Numbered from the stretch's first letter, positions 7,537 to 16,679 are shown. The stretch is 64,000 nt of DNA from an uncultured Kiloniellaceae bacterium (GCA_947500035.1 CANMQP010000004.1:1-64000); one strand, 5' to 3'. Numbers and translations: made by a program. Notes: generated by a model not told the origin, from the sequence alone.

Positions 7537-8331
7537 TTAGTCGACGAAAGACTTCTCAACCACGAAATCGCCGGGTTTCGAGTTCGCGCCTTCGATGAAG
7601 CCCGCATTCTCGACCAGCGCGCGGACGTCGCGGATCATACCCATGGAGCCGCAGATCATCACCCGGTCGCGCTCCGGATCGAAAGGCTCGGTCCCGACCG
7701 TCTTGAAGAAGTGGCCGTTCTCGATCAGATGGGTGATCCGGCCCATGTTGACGTAGTCCTCGCGGGTGACGCTGCCGAAGTATTCGAGCTGTGCGGTCGC
7801 TTCCTCGCCCACCAGGGGGTCTTCCTTGACGTCATCGACGAGTTTCTGGCCGTAGGCCAGCTCGGCGATTTCGCGGCAGGTGTGGGTGACGATCACCCGC
7901 TCGAAGTTCGCGTAGGTGTCGGGATCGCGGATGATGCTGGCGAAGGGCGCGATGCCGGTTCCGGTCGAGAGGAGATAGAGGTTTTTGCCCGGCCGCAGCG
8001 CATCCAGGACCAGGGTCCCGGTCGGCTTGCGCCCCAGCAGAAGGTTGTCGTTCGCCTGAATGGACTGCAGGCGCCCGGTCAGCGGACCCTCCGGCACTTT
8101 GATGGAGAAGAAATCCAGGGCGTCGTCCCAGGCCGGGCTGGCGATGGAATAGGCCCGCAGCAGCGGTTTCTCGCCATTCATCAGGCCGAGCATCACGAAC
8201 TCGCCGGAGCGGAAGCGGAAACTTGCGGGCCGGGTGATCCGGAAGGAAAAGAGACGATCCGTCCAATGCCGTACGTCAATAACCCGTTCAGAGGTCACCG
8301 ATTTCGGTAGCTGCGCAGATTCTGTACTCAC
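7537..8331 (-). CDS. fpr: Ferredoxin--NADP(+) reductase
   Basis: A 264-residue FAD flavoprotein exchanging electrons between NADP(H) and ferredoxin or flavodoxin. Recognised from the FAD-binding RAYSIASPAWDD motif (about residues 80-91), the STGTGIAPFASIIRDP pyrophosphate-binding motif near residue 127, the VIVTHTCREIAELAY segment, and the C-terminal ending VEKSFVD typical of alphaproteobacterial bacterial-type Fpr. The start is a GTG at 8331 with GGAG upstream. It lies upstream of the nitroreductase. A Fur-like box lies 214 bases upstream. Confidence 0.94.
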   Translation of the reverse strand: MSTESAQLPKSVTSERVIDVRHWTDRLFSFRITRPASFRFRSGEFVMLGLMNGEKPLLRAYSIASPAWDDALDFFSIKVPEGPLTGRLQSIQANDNLLLGRKPTGTLVLDALRPGKNLYLLSTGTGIAPFASIIRDPDTYANFERVIVTHTCREIAELAYGQKLVDDVKEDPLVGEEATAQLEYFGSVTREDYVNMGRITHLIENGHFFKTVGTEPFDPERDRVMICGSMGMIRDVRALVENAGFIEGANSKPGDFVVEKSFVD

Positions 8332-8802
8332 CCTAGCACTCCAGTTTCCATCTCAGTAAAACGACATCGAGAGCCCGGCCGATTCTCACAGATCCCGTGA
8401 AAACCGCTGGTCAGTTTCTAAAGCTTGTGATCCCGCTCTCGTCAGCGCGGCGCGCTGTTTTAAGCGCAGTGCGGACAGAGGGAAAGCTTTAAGTAAGCTT
8501 CGCGCCGGAGACTGCAAGATAACGATGTCGAGAATTTATGCAATTGATAATCATTATTAACTATAATTTTTAAGGCTGTTTCCCCCGCGCACCCGGCTTG
8601 ACGCCCTGGAAATGAGCGGAATCGGGGGCCGTTATCCTTAACGGAGAGCTGCAGATTGCCGTCCTCCAGCAGCATGGCCGCTGCCGGACCGCGTGAGAGC
8701 CATGATCCGACGCTCTGTCACAAATCCGTGAGGGGTCCATCGCCAAGACCGTCAGCCGAGAGCTGCAGGCCGCTTTTCCTGCGGCTCTGGCCTGCTACGA
8801 CC
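8332..8802. other. Intergenic region of 471 bases
   Basis: No supportable gene. It holds an AT-rich island with a Fur-like box (8545-8559), about 215 bases upstream of fpr, and a hairpin AGAGCTGCAGG (8759-8769) / CCTGCGGCTCT (8778-8788) just downstream of the rpiB-like gene that has one mismatch but no U-run, so it is a weak terminator candidate. Confidence 0.5.
8545..8559. promoter_or_regulatory. Fur-like iron box
   Basis: TGATAAT-C-ATTATTA has 7-1-7 symmetry with one mismatch and matches the classical Fur consensus core. The surroundings are strongly AT-rich in an otherwise GC-rich region. The only gene reading away from it is fpr on the left, 214 bases off. Confidence 0.4.
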
Positions 8803-9270
8803 TTATCGCGCCTCGTCGAGGGCCGCTAGCTTGGCCACCTTGGGCGCGGAGCGGCCGCCCTGAAAGCTGTTGCGGATGAAGATGTCCGCCAGCATCCGGG
8901 CAACGGAAAGGCCTGTGATCTGCGCCCCGAAAGTCACCACATGGGCGTCGTTGCTGGCGATGGCCCGCTCGGCCGTATAGGGATCGGTGACACAGACCGC
9001 GCGCACACCGGGCACTTTGTTGGCGGCGATCGCCATGCCCGCGCCGGTGCCGCAGATCAGGATTCCGCGCTCGAAGGCACCCGCGGCCAGCTCCCGGGCC
9101 AGGCCCGATCCCATATCCGGGTAGTCGACCGGCGTTTCGTCATGCACCCCCAGATCAACCACCTCGATCCCCTGGGCCGCCAGGTGGTCACGCAGATCGT
9201 TCTTCATGGCCAGACCAAGATGATCGCAGCCGATGCCCAGCTTTTTAACCTTGATGCCGCTGTCCGTCAT
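8803..9270 (-). CDS. rpiB: RpiB/LacAB family sugar-phosphate isomerase
   Basis: A 155-residue aldose-ketose phosphate isomerase of the RpiB fold. The active-site strand GIGCDHLGLAMKNDL (residues 12-26), the CGTGAGMAIAANK anion-hole loop near residue 73, and the ASNDAHVVTFGAQ segment mark the family. It is the last gene of a nine-gene polyol operon and overlaps the GpsA-like gene by four bases. In erythritol and related pathways RpiB paralogues isomerise tetrulose or pentulose phosphates, so here it probably acts on the ketose phosphate made by the operon's dehydrogenases rather than as the housekeeping ribose-5-phosphate isomerase. That substrate is inference. Confidence 0.9.
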   Translation of the reverse strand: MTDSGIKVKKLGIGCDHLGLAMKNDLRDHLAAQGIEVVDLGVHDETPVDYPDMGSGLARELAAGAFERGILICGTGAGMAIAANKVPGVRAVCVTDPYTAERAIASNDAHVVTFGAQITGLSVARMLADIFIRNSFQGGRSAPKVAKLAALDEAR

Positions 9271-10349
9271 GATGTCGTCTCCATTGGATAAAGCGCCGTT
9301 CCCAAACTGCCGTGGTCGAAGGCGAAGAGCTTGTTTTTGAGGATTGCGTCGAGAAGCGCGCAGGCGAGCGGAAAGGCCCCCGGATTGAGCGTGCCGCGCT
9401 CGAAGGCGCTAAAGAGGCCCGGTGCCAGGCTGCGGCCGGTGTCGAGCCCCTCCACGGTTTCGCCCTTCAGCGGTCCTTCCATCACCTGCGTGACGGCGAG
9501 ATTTGCGCCCAGATGCTTGCCCAGTTTGCTGTTGCGGCCGCCGCCGACGGTCACATGCAGATCGCCCGCCCCCGCCAGATCGAAGGCGGTCTCGCGCCGG
9601 CCGCCGATCCAGGCGGCCAGCCGCGCCATTTCCTGGATCGCCTGATTGAACACAGCGGCGGTCGGGTTTTTTGCGGGCGCGGGTTCGTCGTTCTCGGGGT
9701 TGACGTAGCGGCTGATCATCGCGCTGACCCCGATCGCGTAGAAATTCTTGAGCGCCGCGCAGGCTTCGACACCGACCAGATCGTCGCTGGTATGCACGCG
9801 GTAGTGCTCGGTCTGCATCATGCGTGCGAAATCGGCCGCGACGGAGAGCTCGTCCGACGCGAAAACCACCGAGGTCGGTTGGCGCAATGCCAACTCACGG
9901 GCAATGCAGGGGCCGCCGATTCCGATCAGGGCGCAGTCACCAAGGCCCTTGGCGCCCAGGGCGTTGCGGACCCGGTCAGTAAAGGCGCCGGGCTTTTCAT
10001 GCCCGGTCTCAGCCAGTCCCTTGGTGACCAGAGCGATCGGCTTTGGCCGGTCGACCAGCCGGATGAGCTGGTCGGTGACCCAATCGATGCCCGGACTGCT
10101 GACACCGACCACAATCACATCGGCGGCGGCGCCCTGTTCCGGTCCGACTTCCCCGATCTGAAGCGGGATCACCTCTTCAGGCAAGGCTGCGCGCAGGGTC
10201 GGGTGTTTTGTCCGATCCGCCTTCAGGGCATCGATGATCGCGACGTCCAGATGGGTTCCGGCCAAAAGGACCTCGTGCCCGTTGTCCAGGGCGGGAACCG
10301 AGAGCGAGCTGCCCATGACACCGGCGCCGAGAATGAGGATTTTTGCCAT
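9267..10349 (-). CDS. NAD(P)-dependent glycerol-3-phosphate dehydrogenase-like enzyme
   Basis: A 360-residue protein of the GpsA family, slightly longer than housekeeping GpsA. The N-terminal Rossmann motif ILGAGVMGSSLSVPALDNG (residues 5-23), the LVTKGLAETG segment, IGGPCIARELALRQPTSV near residue 143, and the catalytic-lysine region VEACAALKNFYAIGVSAM (about residue 193) are present. It overlaps rpiB by four bases and the ATPase gene by one, so it is translationally coupled. In this operon it probably oxidises a polyol phosphate or reduces a ketose phosphate rather than feeding lipid synthesis. The insertion NPENDEPAPAKNPTAA after the catalytic region is not typical of housekeeping GpsA. 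Confidence 0.85.
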   Translation of the reverse strand: MAKILILGAGVMGSSLSVPALDNGHEVLLAGTHLDVAIIDALKADRTKHPTLRAALPEEVIPLQIGEVGPEQGAAADVIVVGVSSPGIDWVTDQLIRLVDRPKPIALVTKGLAETGHEKPGAFTDRVRNALGAKGLGDCALIGIGGPCIARELALRQPTSVVFASDELSVAADFARMMQTEHYRVHTSDDLVGVEACAALKNFYAIGVSAMISRYVNPENDEPAPAKNPTAAVFNQAIQEMARLAAWIGGRRETAFDLAGAGDLHVTVGGGRNSKLGKHLGANLAVTQVMEGPLKGETVEGLDTGRSLAPGLFSAFERGTLNPGAFPLACALLDAILKNKLFAFDHGSLGTALYPMETTS

Positions 10350-11416
10350 CAGTCGATCCGCTTTTCGCTGGCTTGATCGAAGAGGTGCACCTTCTCCGGA
10401 TTGATGGTGAAGTTCAGCCGGTCGCCGGTCTTCACCCGCAGGCGGCCCTGGGCGACCGCGCGGATGTCGTGTCCGTCGAAGTTGATGTGCAGATGGGTTT
10501 CCGCGCCGGTGTTCTCGACGAACTCGACCGTCCCCGACGCTTCGCCGCTGTCGCCGACCTCGATGTCCAGCGGCCGCATGCCGTAGACGAGGCTTTGCCC
10601 TTCGCGCGCCGAAGTATTCTCCGGCAGATGCAGGCCGCTCTCGCCGACCCGCATCACAGCCCTGCCGTCCTGACGCTCGACGGTCCCCTTCAGCAGGTTG
10701 ATGGAGGGCGAGCCGATAAAGTCGGCCACGAAGCAGTTGGCCGGGCGGTCGTAGATTTCTTCCGGCGTGCCGATCTGCTCGATCCTGCCGCCGTTCATCA
10801 CCACGATCTCGTCGGCCATGGTCATGGCCTCGATCTGGTCGTGGGTAACGTAGATGGTGGTGGTGTTCAACCGGTCGTGGATGCGCCGGATCTCGAAGCG
10901 CATCTGTCCGCGCAGCTTGGCATCCAGATTGGAAAGCGGCTCGTCGAAGAGAAAGGCCTTGGGATGGCGCACCAATGCCCGGCCCATGGCCACCCGCTGC
11001 CGCTGGCCGCCGGAGAGCGCTTTGGGAGTGCGCTTCAGATAGTCGGTCAGATTGAGGATTTCGGCGGCCTCCTCGACCTGGCGCTTGATCTCATCGGGCG
11101 CGACCTTGCGCACCTGCAGGCTGAAGGCAATGTTGTCGAAAACCGTCATGGTCGGATAGAGCGCGTAGGTCTGAAAGACCATGGCGATATCGCGGTCGCG
11201 CGGATGGATTTCATTGACCCGCTCACCGGCCATGCGGATCTCGCCGGCGGAGATCGTTTCCAGGCCGGCGGTCATGCGCAGCAGGGTGGTCTTGCCGCAG
11301 CCCGAGGGGCCGAGCAGCACCACGAACTTCTGCGTATCGATGGTGAAGGAGATGTTCTCCATCACCTTCACCGGACCGAAGCTTTTTCCAATCCCGTCGT
11401 ATTCAACGGTCGCCAT
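10349..11416 (-). CDS. ABC importer ATPase, CUT1 type (UgpC/MalK-like)
   Basis: 355 residues: Walker A GPSGCGKTT near residue 37, Q-loop QTYALYPTMT, signature LSGGQRQRVAMGRAL near residue 135, Walker B FLFDEPLSNLDAKLR, H-loop YVTHDQIEAM, then a C-terminal TOBE regulatory domain of about 120 residues. It energises the two permeases at 16.8-18.5 kb, which are in the same transcript, for uptake of the polyol substrate. It lies between the two dehydrogenase genes rather than beside the permeases. Confidence 0.93.
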   Translation of the reverse strand: MATVEYDGIGKSFGPVKVMENISFTIDTQKFVVLLGPSGCGKTTLLRMTAGLETISAGEIRMAGERVNEIHPRDRDIAMVFQTYALYPTMTVFDNIAFSLQVRKVAPDEIKRQVEEAAEILNLTDYLKRTPKALSGGQRQRVAMGRALVRHPKAFLFDEPLSNLDAKLRGQMRFEIRRIHDRLNTTTIYVTHDQIEAMTMADEIVVMNGGRIEQIGTPEEIYDRPANCFVADFIGSPSINLLKGTVERQDGRAVMRVGESGLHLPENTSAREGQSLVYGMRPLDIEVGDSGEASGTVEFVENTGAETHLHINFDGHDIRAVAQGRLRVKTGDRLNFTINPEKVHLFDQASEKRID

Positions 11417-11458
11417 ACCTGAATGTCCTCAATTCTGATCTTATCTGCGTCTTCGCGA

Positions 11459-12808
11459 TCAGACGCAGCTCTGCGCGTAGCTCTCCAGCTGCCCGCTGTC
11501 GTCCGCCAGATCGAGCGCGCTGAAACGTTCTCTGATAAAGCGCGCATAACGCACCGCATCCGAATAGAAGCCCGCCGGGAGTCCCAGTTCCTCGCCGGTG
11601 AGCTGGCAATGCGCGGCCTCCATCGCCGACTTCACGCGCTCATAGGGCAGCATCACGGCGCGCAGCTGATCCGCGAAGCCGTCCCAGTCATCGGCAAAAA
11701 GCTGGTTCAGGCGGTCGGCCTCGCGCTGATCGAGCGCCTTGAGCCGGGTCTGCTCGATCATCATCGTGGCGTAGTCGGCGCCGAACTTCGCGTGCAGCTC
11801 GGCCTCGGGAATGACCGTCGGGCGCATCACCGGCGGATGATCCGCGTTCAGAAGCCTGTTTTGCAGCTTGGACAGAGACAGGGTGGCCACCCCGACCTGC
11901 TCGCCGTGCGACGTGCGCGGGTGCGCCTCGCCGGCAAACATGTCGATGTAGTGCGAGATCATGTGCTCGGCCATGCTGCCGCAGTGGGTCGTGCCGGTAA
12001 AAGACGTGCCCAGCCCCATGATGGCGGAGATCCGGGTGAGCATGGCCAGGGATTCGACACTGCCGGAGAGCATCTTGTCCGCGTTGGCGATCATGTCCCC
12101 CTCGTCGTAATTCAGCAGCACATAGGGCGTGTCCGAATAGGGCGTATCGAAGAGAATATGCGACATCAGCCAGTCGACTTGAGCGGTCGTCCGGCAGATC
12201 ACATCGGCGAAGGCCGCCGAGATCAGCCGCGGCGGACACTTGGCGATCACGCTGAGGTCGTAGTAGATGCCCTTCGCCCCGTGACAGGGGATCGACTTCT
12301 TGAAACCGCCGAAGGAGACCGACGCGGTCGAGGTCGAATAGGCATTCATGGGCGAGGTCGCGAAGACCGAGTAGTCGCGCCCGTCAAGATACGTTGCGTA
12401 CTTGATGCTGTCGTTGACCGTGCCCGAGCCCACCGCGATCAGAACCTCGGCACCCCGGGTGTCTTCCTGCAGTTCCTTGACTCCTTCTTCCGAGCAACTG
12501 GGTTTTTCCCAGACATATTCCGTGACGTTGCCCAGCGGCTTGAGGGCTTCGAAGACGCGCCGCCCCAAGGCCTCGCGGGTGAAGCTGTCGCTGACCACCA
12601 TCATCGACTTGCCCCGGTGGCGGGCGGCGATCAGGTCGGCTTCCGCCCCATTGAGGCTGGCCGCGATCACCATGGCCTCCGGCGGTATGCCGTGCCGCTC
12701 ACCGGTCTTCGGGTTCACCCAGTCTCCGGCAACCAATTGGTCGAGCACACCGCCGTAGCTCTCGATACTCACGCCGTCTGGGCTCGACATTTCCGGTTTA
12801 ACGGTCAC
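11459..12808 (-). CDS. sn-Glycerol-1-phosphate dehydrogenase-like (AraM/EgsA-type) polyol-phosphate dehydrogenase
   Basis: A 449-residue member of the metal-dependent iron-containing alcohol dehydrogenase superfamily, closest in layout to bacterial G1P dehydrogenases. Seen are the dinucleotide loop VLIAVGSGTVNDSIKYATY (about residue 120), the ATSPMNAYSTSTASVSFGG stretch, FADVICRTTAQVDW, and the metal-ligand histidines in TTHCGSMAEHMISHY and RTSHGEQVG. It begins with a GTG overlapping the kinase stop codon. In a catabolic operon with an FGGY kinase it should oxidise the phosphorylated polyol to a ketose phosphate using NAD(P). Whether it acts on glycerol phosphate, a tetritol phosphate or a pentitol phosphate is not determined. 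Confidence 0.85.
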   Translation of the reverse strand: MTVKPEMSSPDGVSIESYGGVLDQLVAGDWVNPKTGERHGIPPEAMVIAASLNGAEADLIAARHRGKSMMVVSDSFTREALGRRVFEALKPLGNVTEYVWEKPSCSEEGVKELQEDTRGAEVLIAVGSGTVNDSIKYATYLDGRDYSVFATSPMNAYSTSTASVSFGGFKKSIPCHGAKGIYYDLSVIAKCPPRLISAAFADVICRTTAQVDWLMSHILFDTPYSDTPYVLLNYDEGDMIANADKMLSGSVESLAMLTRISAIMGLGTSFTGTTHCGSMAEHMISHYIDMFAGEAHPRTSHGEQVGVATLSLSKLQNRLLNADHPPVMRPTVIPEAELHAKFGADYATMMIEQTRLKALDQREADRLNQLFADDWDGFADQLRAVMLPYERVKSAMEAAHCQLTGEELGLPAGFYSDAVRYARFIRERFSALDLADDSGQLESYAQSCV

Positions 12809-14343
12809 GCAGATGTTCCTTCCTCTGCAAACTGCACCATCCGCCTGTTGATGCTTGATGTGGCTTGATAAAGATCGCGGTAGATGTCGAGCAGCGCGCC
12901 GTAGCGCGCACCCTTTTCCGCGTCCGGTTCGATCGCGGTCGTCTCGCCGGACATGGCCTCCGCCGCGGCAACGATTGAGGGATACCAGCCGGCCCCGTAG
13001 GCGGCCGTCATCCCCGCACCCAGGGCCGAGGCCTCGACCGTGTCGCTGATCCGCACCTGCTTGCCCGAGGCGTCTGCCAGCATCTGACGCCAGAGCGGAC
13101 TGGCGGCACCGCCGCCGATCGCGACGTAGTGTGAGATCGGATGTCCCAGGGCGCGCTCGGTCTCCCGGGTCCGCATCACCTGATCGAGGGTGATGGCCTC
13201 CAGGATCGCCCGGTAAATCTGCGCCGCGCCGTGGCTGCCGCTCAACCCCAGGATCACCCCGCGCGCCGAAGTGTCCCAGTGCGGGTCCATCACCCCCGAC
13301 CAGTAGGGCTGAATGAGCAGACCGTTGGATCCGATCGGCACCTCCAAAGCCTCCGCCTCCAGACGGCTGAAGATCTCCGGATCGCTCCGGCCGCCCGGCA
13401 TGAAGCGGTCGACGAACCAGTCAACCAGAAAGGTTCCGGAACGCAGGCAATTCTCAAAAATATAGCCCTCGCCCTGGGCCGCGATCTCGGTGCGCCAGGC
13501 CGGTCCGATGCGATAATCCGGCGACCAGACGCCCGATACCACCGCCGTCCCCAGGTTGATGTAAGCGCGGTCGGGCTGGACGCAGTTGGTCCCCAGTCCC
13601 GCGCACTGGCCGTCACCGCCCGCCGCATAGATCGGTATTCCCGCCTTCAAGCCTGTTAAGTCTGCAGCTTCAGGAGAAATCCGGCCCATCTCCGTTCCCG
13701 GCGGATGGGCTTCCGGCAACTGGGCGACGTCGATCTCAAGCGCGTTCAACAGTTCCGCGGACCAGCACTTGGCTTCCATATCGAACAGGCCCATGGGGTC
13801 CGCGGAGGTCCAGCCGGTCTTGTAAGGACCGCCGGCCAGCCGCTGTATCAGATAGCTCTGCACATCGACAAAGTGCGCAGTGCGCGCATAGATCTCGGGC
13901 TCGTTTTCCCGCATCCAGACCAGACGGTAGAGACAGGGCGTGATGTCCACCGGCCGCCCGGTGATCCGGTGAATCCGCTCAGCGCCGAAGCTCTCGGAGA
14001 AACTCGCTACCTGGGCGCGGGAGCGCTCGTCCAGCCAGGTGATCGCGGGATAAACCGGGTCATGCGCGGCGTCCAGAAAGGCGATGGTTTCGCGCTGATT
14101 CGAGATGGCGAGCGCTTCAATTCGTTCCGCTCCGACCTGCGTCACACAGTCCTTCAGAGCAATGACACAAGCCTCCCACCAGTCCAGTGGATCCTGCTCG
14201 AAGCAATCCAGCCGCGGATTGAACAGGGGGATCGGCGCGCGCCCCTCGGCAACAGCCTCCCCCGCCGCAGTCCAGGCAATCGCCTTGGTGCTTTGTGTGG
14301 AGCTGTCGAGCCCGATCACCAACCTGTCGGAGGCGTTGGACAT
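12805..14343 (-). CDS. FGGY-family carbohydrate/polyol kinase
   Basis: A 512-residue kinase with the two-domain actin-like fold. The N-terminal ATP/substrate loop VIGLDSSTQSTKAIAWT (residues 9-25), ISNQRETIAFLD, the AAGGDGQCAGLGTNC segment carrying the catalytic-type Asp (about residue 244), the C-terminal adenosine loop AIGGGAASPLWRQMLAD near residue 420, and EASALGAGMTAAYG are all present. It phosphorylates the imported polyol or ketose and is coupled by overlap to the G1P-dehydrogenase-like gene. Similarity is to the xylulokinase-like branch, but I cannot read the sugar from sequence. Confidence 0.9.
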   Translation of the reverse strand: MSNASDRLVIGLDSSTQSTKAIAWTAAGEAVAEGRAPIPLFNPRLDCFEQDPLDWWEACVIALKDCVTQVGAERIEALAISNQRETIAFLDAAHDPVYPAITWLDERSRAQVASFSESFGAERIHRITGRPVDITPCLYRLVWMRENEPEIYARTAHFVDVQSYLIQRLAGGPYKTGWTSADPMGLFDMEAKCWSAELLNALEIDVAQLPEAHPPGTEMGRISPEAADLTGLKAGIPIYAAGGDGQCAGLGTNCVQPDRAYINLGTAVVSGVWSPDYRIGPAWRTEIAAQGEGYIFENCLRSGTFLVDWFVDRFMPGGRSDPEIFSRLEAEALEVPIGSNGLLIQPYWSGVMDPHWDTSARGVILGLSGSHGAAQIYRAILEAITLDQVMRTRETERALGHPISHYVAIGGGAASPLWRQMLADASGKQVRISDTVEASALGAGMTAAYGAGWYPSIVAAAEAMSGETTAIEPDAEKGARYGALLDIYRDLYQATSSINRRMVQFAEEGTSA

Positions 14344-14347
14344 CCGA

Positions 14348-15070
14348 TTAGAATTCCTGACGTGTCGGCGTCACGACCATTTCCTGGATCAGGACGTTCT
14401 GGGGCATCTGATAGGCGAAAAGGATCATATCCGCGACGTGATCGGCGGAGATGCCGCCGCCGATGCGGACCTTGTTGTCCTTGTAGTTCTTCAGGGTGGT
14501 CTGGTCGGTGACGTGGTCCAGCACCTCGGTCTCGATAATGCCGGGCGAGATCACCACCACACGCACATTGTGAGGCGCCAGATAACCACGGATGCTCTCG
14601 GAAATCGCATGCACGAAGAACTTCGTGCCGCAGTAAACCGTGTGATCCGGATAGACCTTCCGTCCGGCGATGGAACTCATGTTGACGATGGTGCCGTGAC
14701 CGCGTTCCTTCATGCCGTTCATCACGGCATGCAGGGCATTCATGACACCCTTGGTGTTGATATCGATGGTCTCGTCCCACTCGAGCGGGTTCTGCTCGCC
14801 GATATCGGCCAGGCGGGCGATGCCGGCATTGTTGAAAAGGCAATCCGCCGGGCCATAGAGAGCTTCGGCCTCTTTCACCGCCGCCGTGATGGCGTCGCGG
14901 TCGCGCACATCGGCTTTACGGCAGAGGCAGTTGTCCAAACCCAGGGCTTCCATCCGTTCCAACCGGCGGGCAAGCAGCAACAGCGGATGACCGGCGTTCG
15001 CAAAGGCCTTTGCCGTGGCTTCGCCGATGCCGGAGCTGGCCCCCGTGATGACGACGAGCGGCTTATCCAT
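14348..15070 (-). CDS. Short-chain dehydrogenase/reductase, YdfG-like
   Basis: A 240-residue classical SDR: cofactor motif TGASSGIGEATA (residues 10-21), NNAG at about 85-88, catalytic Ser in NMSSIAGRK, YCGTKFF Tyr-x3-Lys, and a C-terminal tail of the YdfG/serine-3-dehydrogenase group (IQEMVVTPTRQEF). An Arg pair after the second strand (ARRLERM) suggests NADPH preference. It is preceded by AAGGAG and lies four bases upstream of the kinase. It would interconvert an alcohol and ketone in the polyol route, perhaps making the ketose that the kinase phosphorylates. Confidence 0.88.
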   Translation of the reverse strand: MDKPLVVITGASSGIGEATAKAFANAGHPLLLLARRLERMEALGLDNCLCRKADVRDRDAITAAVKEAEALYGPADCLFNNAGIARLADIGEQNPLEWDETIDINTKGVMNALHAVMNGMKERGHGTIVNMSSIAGRKVYPDHTVYCGTKFFVHAISESIRGYLAPHNVRVVVISPGIIETEVLDHVTDQTTLKNYKDNKVRIGGGISADHVADMILFAYQMPQNVLIQEMVVTPTRQEF

Positions 15071-15121
15071 CCAGAAATCTCCTTTATCTTCGACTCTTTA
15101 CGTCGCACTGGAGGGTCGAAA

Positions 15122-15142
15122 GGCGGCACTACCTGCGCCGCC
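15122..15142 (-). promoter_or_regulatory. Intra-operon hairpin between binding protein and SDR genes
   Basis: Read leftward, GGCGGC (15142-15137) pairs with GCCGCC (15127-15122) followed by TTTCG. Such attenuating stems after a solute-binding protein gene usually allow higher binding-protein levels than downstream enzymes. Confidence 0.4.
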
Positions 15143-15164
15143 CCTACCGTCAGATTGCCCTGCC

Positions 15165-16679
15165 TCAGCCGCGATCGACGATGGCATCCACCTTCTCGGC
15201 AATCGAGTCCATGGCAGCCTTCGGCGAGTCATAATCGCCTGCCCAGAAGCGGCCCAACTCGACCGGAATGGTGTCGTTGGAAAGTTCCGCCCATTCCGGC
15301 AGATCCGGCTCGGAGCCCATGTGGTTTGCGATGGTTTCGCGCACTGCATCCAGGTGACGGGTCGTACCGCCGATGCCTTTGATGGCGTTGGCCTTGACCC
15401 GCGGGTCGTCGTAGACGCTTTCGCGGGTCGGGCCGGTGCCGCCGCCCAGGGTCGTGATGTAAACCTGGGTATCGAAGGAGGTCGCCCACTGCGCGAAGAG
15501 CCAGGCGGCATCCTGGTTCTTGGAGTACTTGGAAACCGCGAGGGAAGAGCCGCCCTGATGGCCCACGCCGGGGATCTCGCCAAAGCCGGTTTGATCCGTG
15601 GTCCTGAGCGGTGCCTTCGGCGCCGGTGGAACCGCGGCCTCCATCAGGCCCGAGACCTTCGAGGCTTCCGGGTTGTCCCAGAAGGGGAAGAATTCGCCCC
15701 AGCTGAGGGTCTGGCCGACGATGCCCTGGGCCATCGACTGGCCCTGCCCGTCCCAGGTCCAGGTGGTCACGCCCTCGGGCATATTCGCGAAGAGCTTGAC
15801 CCAATAGTCCATGGCCGCCAGACCGGCTTCGTCGTTGCCGGTGAACTTGCCGTCCGGACCGAAGATCGAGCCGCCGTGGGACCAGAGCCATGCGGTCCAA
15901 TCGCATTCCAGGCTGTAGTGACCGGATTTCATCTGACCGTTGGTGCCGTAGATCTCCGGCTGCTTCGCCTCCTGGATCGCGACCGCATTGGCCAGGTACT
16001 CGTCCATGGTGGTCGGCACCTTCAGTCCCAACTCATCATAGATGTCCTTGCGGTACATGGTGATGAAGATCGGAATGTCGTAGGGCACACCCACCATGGT
16101 GTCCTCGTACATGGAGATACCGTCGACCAGGGCCGGCAGGAAGTCGTCCATGTTGTAGTTGGGCATGGCGAGATCTTTGTTCGCCGCGTACTTTTCACGC
16201 GGGTCGATGACGTCGCCCGAGAAGCTCGCCATCCAGCTTTGGTCGATGTAATAGAGATCGTAGGTGCCCAGCCCGGACGCCACGTCCAGGGTCAGCTTTT
16301 GAAGAACCTGCTCCAGCGGCAGAACTTCGATCTCGACATTGATTCCGGTCGCCTCTTCGAAGAAGGGCTTCAGCGCCGAGTTGATGGCATTCGAAGGTGG
16401 CGTGGATTCCGTTGCCAGGCGTACCGTCTGACCGGCAAAGGGTTTGGCCACGTCTTTCAGCCAGGCCATCATCTCCGCATCGGGCTCGATTTCCGCCGCA
16501 GCGGCCGGTGAAATAAAGCCGCCCCGGCTGCCGAATGGCATCATGGAACTAAGGCCCAGAACACCCGCGCCCAGACCGAGTTTGCCGGCCGCGCGCAGGA
16601 AACTGCGGCGGTCCATTTTGCCTTTCACATAGCGGTCGGTGATCGACGCAAGATACAGTTTTCTATCTATCGGATTCAT
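15165..16679 (-). CDS. ABC transporter extracellular solute-binding protein (family 1, Tat-exported)
   Basis: A 504-residue CUT1 family 1 binding protein. The ATG at 16679, eight bases after GGAGGA, is clearly the start. The N-terminus carries a twin-arginine motif set unusually deep (KGKMDRRSFLRAAGKLGLG, about residues 18-36), ending in a hydrophobic core and an AAAAE-type cleavage site near residue 63. The mature domain has the YDLYYIDQSW and GVPYDIPIFITMYRKDIYDELG signatures typical of sugar/polyol binding proteins. It delivers the substrate to the two permeases encoded just upstream. Tat rather than Sec export of a binding protein is seen in some alphaproteobacterial polyol importers. Confidence 0.92.
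   Translation of the reverse strand: MNPIDRKLYLASITDRYVKGKMDRRSFLRAAGKLGLGAGVLGLSSMMPFGSRGGFISPAAAAEIEPDAEMMAWLKDVAKPFAGQTVRLATESTPPSNAINSALKPFFEEATGINVEIEVLPLEQVLQKLTLDVASGLGTYDLYYIDQSWMASFSGDVIDPREKYAANKDLAMPNYNMDDFLPALVDGISMYEDTMVGVPYDIPIFITMYRKDIYDELGLKVPTTMDEYLANAVAIQEAKQPEIYGTNGQMKSGHYSLECDWTAWLWSHGGSIFGPDGKFTGNDEAGLAAMDYWVKLFANMPEGVTTWTWDGQGQSMAQGIVGQTLSWGEFFPFWDNPEASKVSGLMEAAVPPAPKAPLRTTDQTGFGEIPGVGHQGGSSLAVSKYSKNQDAAWLFAQWATSFDTQVYITTLGGGTGPTRESVYDDPRVKANAIKGIGGTTRHLDAVRETIANHMGSEPDLPEWAELSNDTIPVELGRFWAGDYDSPKAAMDSIAEKVDAIVDRG

Noticed and set aside
6841-8310. 489-residue rightward frame antisense to nitroreductase and fpr
   Set aside because: Mirror image of two well-recognised genes; composition (His/Arg/Gly-rich) is that of a shadow frame.
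8460-8675. 71-residue leftward open frame upstream of fpr
   Set aside because: No ribosome site, atypical residue composition, and it runs through the AT-rich Fur-box region; no family features.
8759-8788. Hairpin downstream of the RpiB-like gene as intrinsic terminator
   Set aside because: One stem mismatch and no U-run on the leftward transcript, so only noted as a weak stem.
11423-12868. 481-residue rightward frame antisense to the G1P-dehydrogenase-like gene
   Set aside because: Shadow of a real gene with conserved motifs on the opposite strand.
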